A stretch of 64,000 bases of DNA from positions 868,001 through 932,000 of the forward strand of contig NZ_CP108070.1 in the NCBI RefSeq assembly GCF_036178845.1, written 5' to 3'. The DNA comes from Streptomyces sp. NBC_00271 (lineage in GTDB: Bacteria; Actinomycetota; Actinomycetes; Streptomycetales; Streptomycetaceae). Within the stretch, counting starts at the first letter, position 1. Every line of letters starts with the position of its first letter. A model generated the notes under the pieces. That model was not told the DNA's origin and did not search any database. It was given only the letters and a program-made list of their open reading frames with translations. This document shows, piece by piece, positions 54,252-63,506 of this stretch. The position numbers were made by a program, and so were the translations under genes.

Positions 54252-54532
54252 CAAGCAAGTAGATCCACATCATGGAGCAGAATCCTAACGGCGCAAATCA
54301 TCACAGACTGAACATTCCTTGTTCCGCGACACCCCATCACACGCAATTCGCCAGGAAGAAGCGTGCACAAACCCTTGACGTATCCCTCGTTAGGGCGGCT
54401 AATTTCTTCCGCGACGGCTAGCGGAACGGCCGTCGTGGTCCCAGGCGCCCGACCGGTTCGGCCCGGCGTCGACCCATCCACGCGCCACCTGCCCATCTGC
54501 TCGGGGCGCCTGTGAAACCAGTGGAGTCGCAC

Positions 54533-55897
54533 ATGACCGTCAACAAGCCTTCGTCCGGCCGGGAGAGTGCGTCCAGCAAGCGGCGCGCGGCGTTGCTGGC
54601 CGGCTGCGCGGCAACCGCAGCGCTGGCCCTGACCGCCTGTGGAGGCGGCGGCGCCACGAGTACGACGACCAAGGACGGCTTCGCCCAGGTGTCGCAGAAG
54701 GACGGTGCGTTGACCGTCTGGGTGGACGCGACCCGTGTGGAGGCCGCGAAGTTGTACCAGAAGCGGCACCCGGACGCGAAGCTGGACATCGTCACCTACG
54801 ACGGCGACGCCAACGGCTCGAACTACCTCCAGACCAAGGTCCAGCTGTTCAACCGCACCGGCAAGGGCTGGCCGGACGTCGTGTTCAGCTCCCAGAACAA
54901 CGAGGCGGCCTGGGCGGTCGACGCGGGCTTCGCCGCTCCGCTCAACAAGGGCCTGATCCTCTCGGCCTCCCTGGGCAAGTTCGCGAGCGGGGCCAACGAC
55001 GTCTGCACCGTGAACGGCACCCTCTACTGTCTGCGCAACGACCTCTCCCAGGCGGTGCTCTGGTACAACGCGCCGCTGCTGAAGAAGTTCGGCTACTCGG
55101 TACCGACGACGTGGGAGGAGTACCAGAAGCTCGGCGAGAAGGTGGCCAAGGAGCACCCGGGCTATCTCGTGGGTGACGCCGGCGACTCCTTCACCCCCGA
55201 GATCTACCTGTGGGCGAGCAAGTGCGGCGCCAACCACATCACCGGCCCGAAGGCTGTGTCGGTGAACACCACCAGCGAGGCCTGCACCAAGATGGCCAAA
55301 CTCATGGACGTGCTGATCAAGAACAAGTCCATGTCCATCAGCGGGGTCTTCAGCACCGACTTCGGCAAGAACAAGGCCGACAAGGTCCTGCTCATGCCGG
55401 GTCCGGCCTGGTACGGCGGCGCGCTGTTCGAGGGCACCTTCAAGACGCCGGCCAAGCAGATCGCGGTCGCACCCATCCCTCAGTGGCAGGGGGAGACCTC
55501 CCCGTCCACCGGCAACGTCGGCGGCGGTACCTGGCTGCTGTCCAAGCACTCCGCGCACATCAAGGCAGCCACTGACTTCCTGAAGTGGGTCACCACCGAC
55601 AACGCCTACCAGGGGGAGAAGGCGCCGGGCTTCCCCGCGTACACGCCGACGGCCGAGACGTGGCTGAAGGGACAGGGCGCCTCCGGATACTTCGCCAGCG
55701 ACCTCAGCGCCCTCAAGGATGCCTCCTCCCAGGTCTGGAACGGCTGGGGCTCGGGCCAGTTCAGCCAGGAGGCGATCTGGGCCGCCACCGTCAAGCCCGG
55801 CCTGACCCAGGGCAAGAGCGTCGTCTCGCTGCTGCCGGCCTGGCAGGACTCCATCGTCAAGTACGCCAAGTCCAACGGATACAAGGTCTCCCAGTGA
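54533..55897 (+). CDS. Extracellular sugar-binding lipoprotein of ABC importer
   Basis: A 454-aa lipoprotein. Start MTVNKPSSGRESASSKRRAA with GTGGAG upstream; lipobox LTAC near residue 35. Type-1 solute-binding fold: LTVWVDATRVEAAKLYQKRH, WPDVVFSSQNN, LYCLRNDLSQAVLWYNAPLL and MLMPGPAWYGG-like segments. First gene of an operon with two permeases and deoxy-sugar catabolic genes. The cargo is unproven; L-fucose, L-rhamnose or a glycoside of these is inferred from the neighbours. Confidence 0.9.
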   Translation: MTVNKPSSGRESASSKRRAALLAGCAATAALALTACGGGGATSTTTKDGFAQVSQKDGALTVWVDATRVEAAKLYQKRHPDAKLDIVTYDGDANGSNYLQTKVQLFNRTGKGWPDVVFSSQNNEAAWAVDAGFAAPLNKGLILSASLGKFASGANDVCTVNGTLYCLRNDLSQAVLWYNAPLLKKFGYSVPTTWEEYQKLGEKVAKEHPGYLVGDAGDSFTPEIYLWASKCGANHITGPKAVSVNTTSEACTKMAKLMDVLIKNKSMSISGVFSTDFGKNKADKVLLMPGPAWYGGALFEGTFKTPAKQIAVAPIPQWQGETSPSTGNVGGGTWLLSKHSAHIKAATDFLKWVTTDNAYQGEKAPGFPAYTPTAETWLKGQGASGYFASDLSALKDASSQVWNGWGSGQFSQEAIWAATVKPGLTQGKSVVSLLPAWQDSIVKYAKSNGYKVSQ

Positions 55898-56808
55898 CCC
55901 TCACCCACTCTCCGGCCGGCTCTGCCAACCGGCGCCGTCGCGGCGCCGCCCGGCAGAGCCGGGCCGGTATGGCCTTCGTCGCCGCCTACGTGGTCCTCCT
56001 GGTCGCCTTCGGCGTCCTTCCGACCGCTTACGCGATCTACTTCGCCTTCACCGACGCCGGGGGCAAAGTCACCGGCTTCTCCAACTTCGTGACCACGGCG
56101 CGGGACTTCCGCTTCATGGACGCCGTGAGCCATGTCGCCGTCTACCTCGCTTTCTGGCTTCTGTCCCTGGTGGTATTCGTGGTGGCCCTGGCGCTGCTGC
56201 TGCACCGCCTGGCCTCGGGTTCCGCCAGCAAGGCCCTGCGTTTCTTCTACTACATCCCGGGGGCGCTCGCCGGCGCCGCCAGTGTGCTGGTGTGGCTGTT
56301 CATGCTCGACCCGACGGTGAGCCCGGTCAGTTCGCTGCTGGGCACGCTGGGGTTCCACACCTTCGGCGAGGTGATCGCGCCCGGCAACCTGCCCCTGCTG
56401 TTCACGATCATCGCGTTCTGGACCGGCGCGGGAGGCTGGATCGTCGTCATGTACGGCGCGCTCAACAACATCCCCACGGATGTGATGGAAGCCGCGCGCA
56501 TCGATGGCGCCGGCGCCTGGCAGACCGCCTGGCACGTGCAGATCCCGATGCTCCGCAAGTGGATCGTGTACATGGTGATCCTGGCCTTCGCAGGCGGCGC
56601 CCAGTTGTTCGTGGAGCCGCAGTTGCTGTCCCTCGCCAGTGTGGGCGTGGCCGGACGCGACTACTCGCTCAACCAGTTGACCTACGACTTCGCCTTCCAG
56701 ATGAACAACATCAACGGCGCCGCCGCGGTCTCGGTGGAGCTCCTGGTCGTCAGTGTGTCGGCCGCCGCCGTCTTCGTCGCACGGTCGGGGTTCTTCGATG
56801 CCGACTAG
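55894..56808 (+). CDS. Carbohydrate ABC transporter permease (MalF type)
   Basis: A 304-aa, six-helix permease. The GTG start overlaps the TGA of the binding-protein gene (GTGA), so translation is coupled. EAA loop: EAARIDGAGAWQTAWHVQIP. Works with the next permease; no ATPase gene is present in the operon. Confidence 0.92.
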   Translation: MTLTHSPAGSANRRRRGAARQSRAGMAFVAAYVVLLVAFGVLPTAYAIYFAFTDAGGKVTGFSNFVTTARDFRFMDAVSHVAVYLAFWLLSLVVFVVALALLLHRLASGSASKALRFFYYIPGALAGAASVLVWLFMLDPTVSPVSSLLGTLGFHTFGEVIAPGNLPLLFTIIAFWTGAGGWIVVMYGALNNIPTDVMEAARIDGAGAWQTAWHVQIPMLRKWIVYMVILAFAGGAQLFVEPQLLSLASVGVAGRDYSLNQLTYDFAFQMNNINGAAAVSVELLVVSVSAAAVFVARSGFFDAD

Positions 56809-57766
56809 TACCCCTGTCAGTCGAGTCGCCGCCGCGGCGAGCTCGGAACGGGAAGCACCCCTCATGAGTCGATCTCACCACCAGCCGTCGCACCGCCGGC
56901 CCGTACGGCGCCTGGCCTCCCGGCTGCTGACCGGATCCGTACTGGCCGGGTTCCTCGCCTTCTTCGTGCTGCCGGTGCTGTGGCTCGTCCTCGCGGCGAC
57001 CAAGACCGACCAGCAACTGGTCCACGACAATCCCTTGTCCTTCGGCTCCTTCCATGCGCTGAAGGCCAACTGGGACGCGCTCACGGCGTTCCAGGACAAC
57101 GCCGTCATGCAGTGGCTCGGCAACTCCGCCCTCTACGCGGTGATCTCGCTGGTCATCACTCTCGGCGTCGCCATTCCCGCGGGATACGCCCTGGCCATGA
57201 CGGAGTTCCGGGGCCGGCACACCCTGCTGATCGCGACGCTGGTCGTGATGCTCATGCCGAACGCCACCCTGGTGGTGCCGTTGTTCCTGGAGATCAACGC
57301 CGTGCACCTGATCGGCACGATGTGGTCGATCATCCTGCCGTACTCCTTCTACCCGTTCGGTGTGTACCTGACGTACATCTACTTCACCACCGCCGTACCG
57401 AAGGACCTGCTGGCGGCGGCACGGATGGACGGCTGCTCGGAGGTCCGCGTCTTCTGGCACATCGCGCTGCCGCTGGCGACCCCGGTCATCGCGCTCGTGG
57501 GCTTCTTCAGCTTCGTCGCCAACTGGACCAACTACTTCCTGCCGTACGTCATGCTCCCCGAGAGCGACCAGATGCCCATCCAGGTGGGCGTCGGATCCCT
57601 GCTCAGCAACGTGCCGTCCTTCAATCCGGCCGTCGGCAACCTCGCGATCGAACGGCCGCAGCTGGCTCTGGCGACGCTCGTGGCCATCATGCCCGTGCTG
57701 ATCGTCTTCCTCTTCGCCCAGCGCTTCCTGGTCAGCGGGATGCTCGCCGGCGCCACCAAGGAATAG
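56798..57766 (+). CDS. Carbohydrate ABC transporter permease (MalG type)
   Basis: A 322-aa permease with six predicted helices and the EAA loop AAARMDGCSEVRVFWHIALP. The start at 56798 overlaps the preceding gene by 11 bases; an in-frame ATG at 56864 (MSRSHHQPSHRR) with GGGAAG upstream is a good alternative and gives the more usual length of 300. Forms the channel with the MalF-type partner. Confidence 0.9.
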   Translation: MPTSTPVSRVAAAASSEREAPLMSRSHHQPSHRRPVRRLASRLLTGSVLAGFLAFFVLPVLWLVLAATKTDQQLVHDNPLSFGSFHALKANWDALTAFQDNAVMQWLGNSALYAVISLVITLGVAIPAGYALAMTEFRGRHTLLIATLVVMLMPNATLVVPLFLEINAVHLIGTMWSIILPYSFYPFGVYLTYIYFTTAVPKDLLAAARMDGCSEVRVFWHIALPLATPVIALVGFFSFVANWTNYFLPYVMLPESDQMPIQVGVGSLLSNVPSFNPAVGNLAIERPQLALATLVAIMPVLIVFLFAQRFLVSGMLAGATKE

Positions 57767-57848
57767 GCGCCACGAAGGAATAGCGGCCCGTCCCGGCCGT
57801 CGTCCCCGGCGCGCGCCGTCCCGCCGCCCGCCCGAACGGAGATCTCCC

Positions 57849-59831
57849 ATGCCCTTCAGCTCTGCCGACCGCACCACGGCCGAGGACACCCCCAGCGACC
57901 ACCCGGTCGCGCCACCCCAGATCGAGGCGGGGGTGCCGCTGCTCGAACCGCCCGGCTGGGCCGTGACCCAGCGGTCCCTGTTCGACCTCCTCGACCACGC
58001 CTGGCGGCGCTTCGCCCACGACTTCACCAGTCCGGACGGACGGCTGAACTACTCCGGCCCGCTGACCACCCGTGACGGTGTGGACGACTTCTACGAGGTG
58101 TTCTTCAACTGGCCCCAGCTGTATCTCCTCGGCGGTGCCGACGATCTGCTGCCCGCCAGTGAGAAGCACTGGGAAGGCGTGACCCTGCAGCTCACCGAAC
58201 TGGGCATGCTTCGCGACGAGTTCGAGCGCGGCTACGACTGGTTCCACCAGGGCGAGAGCCTGCTCCTGCTCTACTTCCTCAGCATGGCCGCCCCCGACCG
58301 CTGGTCCGAACGCGCCTTGCGCTTCGCCGAGTTGTACGTCGACCCGGCGAAGGGCAACTACGACCCCGAGCATCGCGTCATCAACCGCGCGCACAACGGC
58401 AGCGACCCCGACCGCACGGGCCTGTTCGACGGTGACGTCTATCCCTGGCTGGAGAAGGAAGCGCAGATGTACGGCTTCCCGCTCGACTGGATCCCCGAGG
58501 CCGCCGACGGCCCCCACCCGCTCTCCGCGGACCCGCGCCTCGGCGCACAGATGCGGGACCGGACGGGCGTCGGAGACACCGCGGTCAACCTCGCCGCGGC
58601 CGGGCTGGTCCTGAACGCCTGGATCCTGTCCGGCGAGGACCGCTACCGCGACTGGATCGTCGAGTATGTCGGCGCGTGGCGGGAGCGCACCGAGGCGAAC
58701 GGCGGTCTCATCCCGGACAACGTCGGCCCGGACGGCGTCGTCGGCAGCCTGCTGGAAGGCCGCTGGTACGGCGGCCACTACGGCTGGTCCTGGCCGCACG
58801 GCTGGCACAGCGTGGGCCACGCGGCCTGTGTGGCGGCGCTGGCAGCGGCCACGGTCACCGGGGACGACGATTACCTCTCCATGGTCGCCACCTCACTGGA
58901 CACCCTCATCGGCCGCGGCAAGGTGATGCCCCACACCGAAGCGGACTCCAGTCTCCCCTCCAAGTGGGCGGTCGAACTCGGCCCCGACATCCACACACCC
59001 ACTCTTCACCTCCCCTTCCGGCACAAGGATGCCGGCTGGTTCGACTACAACCCGGCCACGCCGCCGGTCCCGGTAGCCCTGTGGCACCACACGGCCTCCG
59101 AGGCCGACCGCGCCCGGCTGGAGGGGCTGCGAGAGGCCGACGGCATCGACTGGCGCACCGTCCGGCCGTTCCGCGCCAAGGAGGAATCCGGGCACGAGAA
59201 GGCATGGTTCGCCTTCCTCGCCGGCGACGACCCCGACTACCCCGAGCGGATCCTCGCCACCGCCCAGGCCCAGGTCCGCCACCGTCTGCGGCGCATCGAG
59301 CGCTACCGCGACCTGGACGTGCCCGAGGCCGACATCCACGTGTGGCAGCAGTCCAACCCCGTCGTCACCGAAGCCCTCGTCCAGCTGACCTGGGGCGGCC
59401 CCCAGGTGCTCTACAACGGTGGCCTTCAGCAGGCCCGGCTGCGCTACCACGACGCCGAGGCCCGCCGAGCCGGCCTGCCGCCGGACGTGGCCGCCCTGGT
59501 TACCTCCATCGACCCCGAGGCGACCACAGTCGAACTCGTCAACCTCTCCCCCGAGTCCACGCGCACGGTGACCGTGCAGGCCGGCGCCTTCGCCGAGCAC
59601 ACCATCACCGCCGTCCGGTACACGACCTGCGCGGACGACACGTGGATCGGGGACATGTACGACTACGGCCACACCGAGCCCGTCGTCACCGAGTCGGAGC
59701 AGGTCTGCGACAGCGCCTTCTTGACGGTCCGGCTGCCGGCCTCCAGCCGCGTCAAGCTCACTCTGCGCCTGCGGCTGCGCGCCAACACACCCAGCTACCG
59801 GACACCCTTCACCTCCCAGGAGCGTGTGTGA
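57849..59831 (+). CDS. Conserved 660-aa cytosolic protein, helical-barrel-like, function unknown
   Basis: No signal peptide. The middle (about 90-400) has repeated amphipathic helices with aromatic and acidic loops (FERGYDWFHQGESLLLLYFL, VINRAHNGSDPDRTGLFDGD, YGGHYGWSWPHGWHSVGHAA), the look of a six-hairpin glycosidase or lyase. The C-terminal part (about 540-630) is beta-rich. I do not recognise a characterised family. It lies 83 bases after the importer and overlaps the mutarotase gene by one base (TGATG), so it belongs to the same deoxy-sugar operon and may be an intracellular glycosidase or unsaturated-glycoside hydrolase. An unusual Shine-Dalgarno context, CGGAGATCTCCC, precedes the ATG. 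Confidence 0.8.
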   Translation: MPFSSADRTTAEDTPSDHPVAPPQIEAGVPLLEPPGWAVTQRSLFDLLDHAWRRFAHDFTSPDGRLNYSGPLTTRDGVDDFYEVFFNWPQLYLLGGADDLLPASEKHWEGVTLQLTELGMLRDEFERGYDWFHQGESLLLLYFLSMAAPDRWSERALRFAELYVDPAKGNYDPEHRVINRAHNGSDPDRTGLFDGDVYPWLEKEAQMYGFPLDWIPEAADGPHPLSADPRLGAQMRDRTGVGDTAVNLAAAGLVLNAWILSGEDRYRDWIVEYVGAWRERTEANGGLIPDNVGPDGVVGSLLEGRWYGGHYGWSWPHGWHSVGHAACVAALAAATVTGDDDYLSMVATSLDTLIGRGKVMPHTEADSSLPSKWAVELGPDIHTPTLHLPFRHKDAGWFDYNPATPPVPVALWHHTASEADRARLEGLREADGIDWRTVRPFRAKEESGHEKAWFAFLAGDDPDYPERILATAQAQVRHRLRRIERYRDLDVPEADIHVWQQSNPVVTEALVQLTWGGPQVLYNGGLQQARLRYHDAEARRAGLPPDVAALVTSIDPEATTVELVNLSPESTRTVTVQAGAFAEHTITAVRYTTCADDTWIGDMYDYGHTEPVVTESEQVCDSAFLTVRLPASSRVKLTLRLRLRANTPSYRTPFTSQERV

Positions 59832-60175
59832 TGAAGCGCATCGCCCAGACCATCGGGCTGCGGCCCGAACGCCGCGCGGAGTACCTCGAACTCCACTCCG
59901 CCGTCTGGCCCGGAGTCGAAGCCGCCCTGCACCGGGCACACATCCGCAACTACAGCATCTTCCTCCACGGTGACGTCCTGTTCGCCTACTTCGAGTACCA
60001 CGGCGACGACTTCGAGGCCGACATGGCGGCACTCGAAGCCGACCCCGTGACCCAGGACTGGTGGAAACTCACCGATCCCTGCCAGGAGCCCTTGCCCCAC
60101 CGGGGCGATTCACGCCAGTGGACGGAACTCCCCGAGATCTGGCACCTGAGCCCGCCCGCTCGGCCCCTGTCATGA
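59831..60175 (+). CDS. L-rhamnose/L-fucose mutarotase (RhaM family)
   Basis: A 114-aa protein of the L-rhamnose mutarotase fold, which interconverts alpha and beta anomers of the imported deoxy-sugar. Seen: MKRIAQTIGLRPERRAEYLE, the HSAVWPGVEAAL helix with conserved His, IRNYSIFLHGDVLFAYFEYHG and the C-terminal WWKLTDPCQEPLP. Length fits the family (about 105-115). Start ATG overlaps the stop of the preceding gene, and its own TGA overlaps the next ATG (ATGA). Fucose versus rhamnose cannot be decided from sequence; the operon as a whole suggests fucose. Confidence 0.88.
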   Translation: MKRIAQTIGLRPERRAEYLELHSAVWPGVEAALHRAHIRNYSIFLHGDVLFAYFEYHGDDFEADMAALEADPVTQDWWKLTDPCQEPLPHRGDSRQWTELPEIWHLSPPARPLS

Positions 60176-61074
60176 ACGCCATCACCGCCCCCGTTCTCAT
60201 CGACGCCCACCACCATCTGTGGGACCTCGCCGAGCGTCCGCAACCCTGGCTCGACGATCCTGCGCTGGCGACGATCCGCCGCACCTTCTCCCCCGACGAC
60301 CTGCGTGCCACCGCCACCCGGCCCATCGCGGGTCGCCGTCTGCACAGCACGGTGGCCGTGCAGTGCGTGCCGGACGTGCCCGAGACGGAGGACCTCCTCG
60401 CCCTCGCGGAGCGGGAGCCGCTGATCGGGGCCGTGGTCGGCTGGGCGGACCTGACGTCCCCGGGGATCGGCGACCTGCTCGACCGATTGCTCGCCGGGCC
60501 GGGCGGTACCTATCTGCGGTCCCTGCGTCACCTCGTGCAGGGCGAGACGGATCCGGAATGGCTGCAACGCCCAGATGTCGAACGCGGGTTAACGGCAGCC
60601 CGGGACCGCGGGCTCTGCTACGACGTGCTCGTCCGCAGCCACCAGCTCGACCAGGCGACCCGGCTGGCCGAGCGGTTCCCGGACCTGCCCCAGGTGCTCG
60701 ACCACGCCGGCAAGCCGTCGATCGCCGACGGCGAACTCGCCGACTGGGAACGCCAGTTGCGCCTGCTGGCCGCACACCCGCAGGTGGTGTGCAAGGTGTC
60801 GGGGCTGATCACCGAGGCGGACCACGAGAGGTGGACCGTCGACGACATCCGCCCGGCGTGGGACGTCCTGCTCTCCGCCTTCGGCCCCGACCGCCTGATG
60901 TTCGGCTCGGACTGGCCGGTGGCGAATCTCGCGGGAGGCTGGAACCGCTGGGCTGCCACGGTGGACGAACTGCTCGACGGATGTTCCGCCGACGAGACCT
61001 CGGCGATTCTCGCGGGCACCGCGACCACCTTCTACCGCCTCACTCGTACTGAACGGGACTTGGGATCACGATGA
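60172..61074 (+). CDS. Amidohydrolase-family sugar lactonase (L-fucono/L-rhamnono-lactonase type)
   Basis: A 300-aa amidohydrolase-2 (TIM-barrel) enzyme. Metal-binding pattern: IDAHHHLWDL near 10-20, VLDHAGKPS near 178, VCKVSGL and FGSDWPVANLAGG near 245. Members of this cog3618 group open 1,5- or 1,4-lactones of fuconate, rhamnonate or galactonate, the step after sugar oxidation. Coupled by ATGA overlaps both to the mutarotase and to the truncated dehydrogenase. Substrate inferred from neighbours. Confidence 0.87.
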   Translation: MNAITAPVLIDAHHHLWDLAERPQPWLDDPALATIRRTFSPDDLRATATRPIAGRRLHSTVAVQCVPDVPETEDLLALAEREPLIGAVVGWADLTSPGIGDLLDRLLAGPGGTYLRSLRHLVQGETDPEWLQRPDVERGLTAARDRGLCYDVLVRSHQLDQATRLAERFPDLPQVLDHAGKPSIADGELADWERQLRLLAAHPQVVCKVSGLITEADHERWTVDDIRPAWDVLLSAFGPDRLMFGSDWPVANLAGGWNRWAATVDELLDGCSADETSAILAGTATTFYRLTRTERDLGSR

Positions 61075-61275
61075 CGCTTGCTGTTCGATGCATGACCGCC
61101 CGAACGCTGGAGACGGCTCCGGTCGAGTTCTCCGAGCCCGGTCCCGGGGAGGTGTTGCTGGTGCCCGCCTACGTGGGGATCTGCGGTACCGATCTGCACA
61201 TCTTCCACGGCGACATGGATGCCCGGGTCGCCGCGCCGGCCGTTCTGGGCCACGAGATGTCCGGCCGCGTTCCGT
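61071..61275 (+). pseudogene. Zinc alcohol dehydrogenase, N-terminal fragment
   Basis: The ATG at 61071 overlaps the lactonase stop. The frame reads a GroES-like start with GICGTDLHIFHGDMD (zinc-binding Cys) and VLGHEMSGRV, then loses homology after about 68 residues (family length about 340). The NAD-binding half is gone, replaced by a GH127-like remnant. The lost enzyme was probably a pathway dehydrogenase. Confidence 0.7.
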
Positions 61276-61680
61276 CGGCACGCACTGTCGGGCGCCGCCC
61301 TCATGAGCGCGGTGACGGACGACCCTCGGCCAAGAGCCATGGTCGAACATGCGGTTCAGGGCGTCGTCGAGAGCCAGGACGCACTGGGCGCAGGCTACGT
61401 CGGGGGGCCAGGTGGAGCGGGGCGCGCTCGAGCTCGGTGGTGCCTGGGTGCCGTGGTACAACCTGCACAAGCTCTCCGCCGACCTGCTGGACGCCCACCG
61501 GCACTCCCGTTCCGACCTGGCGCTGACCGCCTGACGACGGCTGGCCGACTGGTGGGACCAGGTGACGGCGGGGATGGACGACGACACGCACGAAGCCATG
61601 CTCCGCACTCGGCGAGGTCGGCGGCGACCACAGCCTACGGGACGCCGCCCGGTTCTTCTGGCAGACCATGACCCGGCACC
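61276..61680 (+). pseudogene. GH127-like (beta-L-arabinofuranosidase, DUF1680) remnant
   Basis: Pieces in different frames: ALSGAALMSAVTDDPRPRAM, VVESQDALGAGYVGG, ELGGAWVPWYNLHKL, LADWWDQVTAGMDDDTHEAM and GGDHSLRDAARFFWQTM, in the order found in the helical barrel of GH127/DUF1680 proteins (QDALGxGYVGG, VPWYxLHK). Frameshifts and an in-frame stop near 61532 show it is dead. It was joined to the alcohol dehydrogenase by a deletion. Confidence 0.6.
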
Positions 61681-61743
61681 GGACGCCTGCCGCGTCCTGG
61701 AAAGCGGGGCGCTCGCCTCCGCCGTGGACGAGCAGCCCGCCCG

Positions 61744-62466
61744 TCACTTTCGCGCTGTCGTTCCGAAGGGGAGGGGTTCGCCGGAGCGCAGGTGTTCCCT
61801 CAGCCACTGCTCGGTGTTGCTCACGTGCAGCAGTGCGGCGGCCTGGCTGAGGGCGGAGTCACGGGTGGACAGCGCGTTGAAGATCGCCTCGTGCTCGGCG
61901 AGAGTGCGGCCCGCGGCCTTGTCGTCGACCAGACCGCGCCAGATACGGGCGCGCAGGGTGCGGCCGGAGATCCCTTCCAGGAGGGTGAGGAGGGTCTCGT
62001 TGCCCGTGGCCGAGACGACCGCGCGGTGGAAGGCGGCGTCGTGGGCGTTGAGCTGTCCGACGTCGTCGCGGGCCTCGCGCATGGCGTCCAAGTGCCGCTT
62101 CACTTCGGCCAGTTGAGCGTCGGAGATCCGGGTGGCGGCAAGAGCCGTGGCGATCGGTTCGAGGAGCCGCCGTACCTCCATGAGGTCCTGCAGGGCGACC
62201 GAGTCGCCCTGCAGCAGTTCCACCGCGCCGCCGAGCCCCTCCAGCAGCAGGCTCGGCTGGAGGCTGGTCACATACGTGCCGTCGCCCCGCCGGACCTCCA
62301 GGACCCGCGCGACGGCCAGCGCCTTGACCGCTTCGCGGGCGAGGTTGCGGGACAGTCCCAGCTGGGCGGCCAGGTCCGGCTCCGGTGGAAGCTTCGAGCC
62401 CGGAGGCAGGGCACCGGACCGGATCAGCTCACGGATCTCCTCAATAGCCTTGTCCGTTAGAGACAC
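61744..62466 (-). CDS. GntR/FadR-family (FCD domain) transcriptional regulator
   Basis: A 240-aa regulator starting at a GTG with GGGAGGGATGAGCG upstream. Winged helix about 1-70 (LPPGSKLPPEPDLAAQLGLS, SRNLAREAVKAL, RRGDGTYV), FCD domain about 85-225 with HDAAFHRAVV and EHEAIFNAL. Its start overlaps the end of the aldo/keto reductase gene by 10 bases, so it is co-transcribed with the catabolic genes to its right. Probably senses a pathway sugar acid. Confidence 0.9.
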   Translation of the reverse strand: MSLTDKAIEEIRELIRSGALPPGSKLPPEPDLAAQLGLSRNLAREAVKALAVARVLEVRRGDGTYVTSLQPSLLLEGLGGAVELLQGDSVALQDLMEVRRLLEPIATALAATRISDAQLAEVKRHLDAMREARDDVGQLNAHDAAFHRAVVSATGNETLLTLLEGISGRTLRARIWRGLVDDKAAGRTLAEHEAIFNALSTRDSALSQAAALLHVSNTEQWLREHLRSGEPLPFGTTARK

Positions 62467-63470
62467 CGCTCATCCCTCCCCCCACCGTGCCCCGTGAGCA
62501 CGTCCGACCTGATCAGCCCCTGGGCGCGGAGATCGTTCCAGAGGCCGTCCGGGACTTGCTGATCATGGAGTTCCACGTTTCGTCCGACCTGTTCCGCAGT
62601 CCGCATGCCGAGGGTGACGTTGATGATACTGGGATGCGTGTACGGGAAGGCGATCGCGGCGGCGGGCAGAGTGGTCCCGTGGCCTGCACAGACCTCGGCG
62701 ATCGCCCGAGCCCGGCTCACCAGGGCCGGCGGGGCGTCCTGGTAGTCGTACCTCATGCCCTCGGTGGGCCGGTCGCCGGAGAGCAGGCCCGAGTTGAAGA
62801 CACCCACCGCGACGACGCTCTTGCCGAGTTCGTACGCTGCGGGAAGGACGTCGTCCAGTGCGGACTGGTCGAGGAGGGTGTAGCGGCCGGCGAGCATGAC
62901 CACGTCGGCGGCGGTCTCGCGCAGGAAGCGGGCGAGCATCGCCGACTGGTTCATGCCGGCGCCGATCGCGCCGATCACACCCTGGCCGCGCAACTCCGCG
63001 AGCGTGGGCATGGCCTCCTCGGCCGCCTGCCGCCAGTGGGCGTCCGGATCGTGCAGGTAGACGATGTCCAGCCGGTCCAGACCGGTGCGCTTCAGCGTGT
63101 CCTCGATGGAGCGGAGCATGCCGTCCCGGCTGAAGTCCCACTGCCGGCGCAGGTCGTCCCGTACGACGAAGCCCTCGGTGTCGACGCCGCGCGGTTCCTC
63201 GTTGGGCACCAGCAGCCTGCCCACCTTGGAGGAGATGACGTACTCGGCACGCGGGCGATCTCGTAGGGCGACGCCCAGACGACGCTCGGACAGACCGAGA
63301 CCGTAATGCGGGGCGGTATCGAAGTACCGAATCCCGGCATCCCACGCCGCATCGACAGCGGCTGTCGCGTCGTCGACGGGGGTGACGCGGTAGAGGTTGC
63401 CGATCACAGACGCCCCGAAGCCGAGCCCGGTGAGGGAGACGGACGTGTTCTGGATCTTCCGCTGGTGCAA
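62457..63470 (-). CDS. Aldo/keto reductase, L-fucose-dehydrogenase-like
   Basis: A 337-aa NAD(P)-dependent enzyme. The start is TTG at 63470 (AGGAGCACGAC directly upstream), reading MHQRKIQNTSVSLTGLGFGA. AKR features: DTAPHYGLGLSERRLG with catalytic Asp and Tyr, SSKVGRLLVP with catalytic Lys and LDIVYLHDPD. The SxKVGRLL motif and length fit the L-fucose/D-arabinose dehydrogenase and pyridoxal 4-dehydrogenase-like subgroup, which oxidises the sugar to its lactone. This would supply the substrate of the lactonase at 60172. A 36-base gap separates it from the kinase. Confidence 0.85.
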   Translation of the reverse strand: MHQRKIQNTSVSLTGLGFGASVIGNLYRVTPVDDATAAVDAAWDAGIRYFDTAPHYGLGLSERRLGVALRDRPRAEYVISSKVGRLLVPNEEPRGVDTEGFVVRDDLRRQWDFSRDGMLRSIEDTLKRTGLDRLDIVYLHDPDAHWRQAAEEAMPTLAELRGQGVIGAIGAGMNQSAMLARFLRETAADVVMLAGRYTLLDQSALDDVLPAAYELGKSVVAVGVFNSGLLSGDRPTEGMRYDYQDAPPALVSRARAIAEVCAGHGTTLPAAAIAFPYTHPSIINVTLGMRTAEQVGRNVELHDQQVPDGLWNDLRAQGLIRSDVLTGHGGGRDERCL

Positions 63471-63506
63471 GTCGTGCTCCTGGGTTACGTGCGATGAGGA
63501 CGCCGG

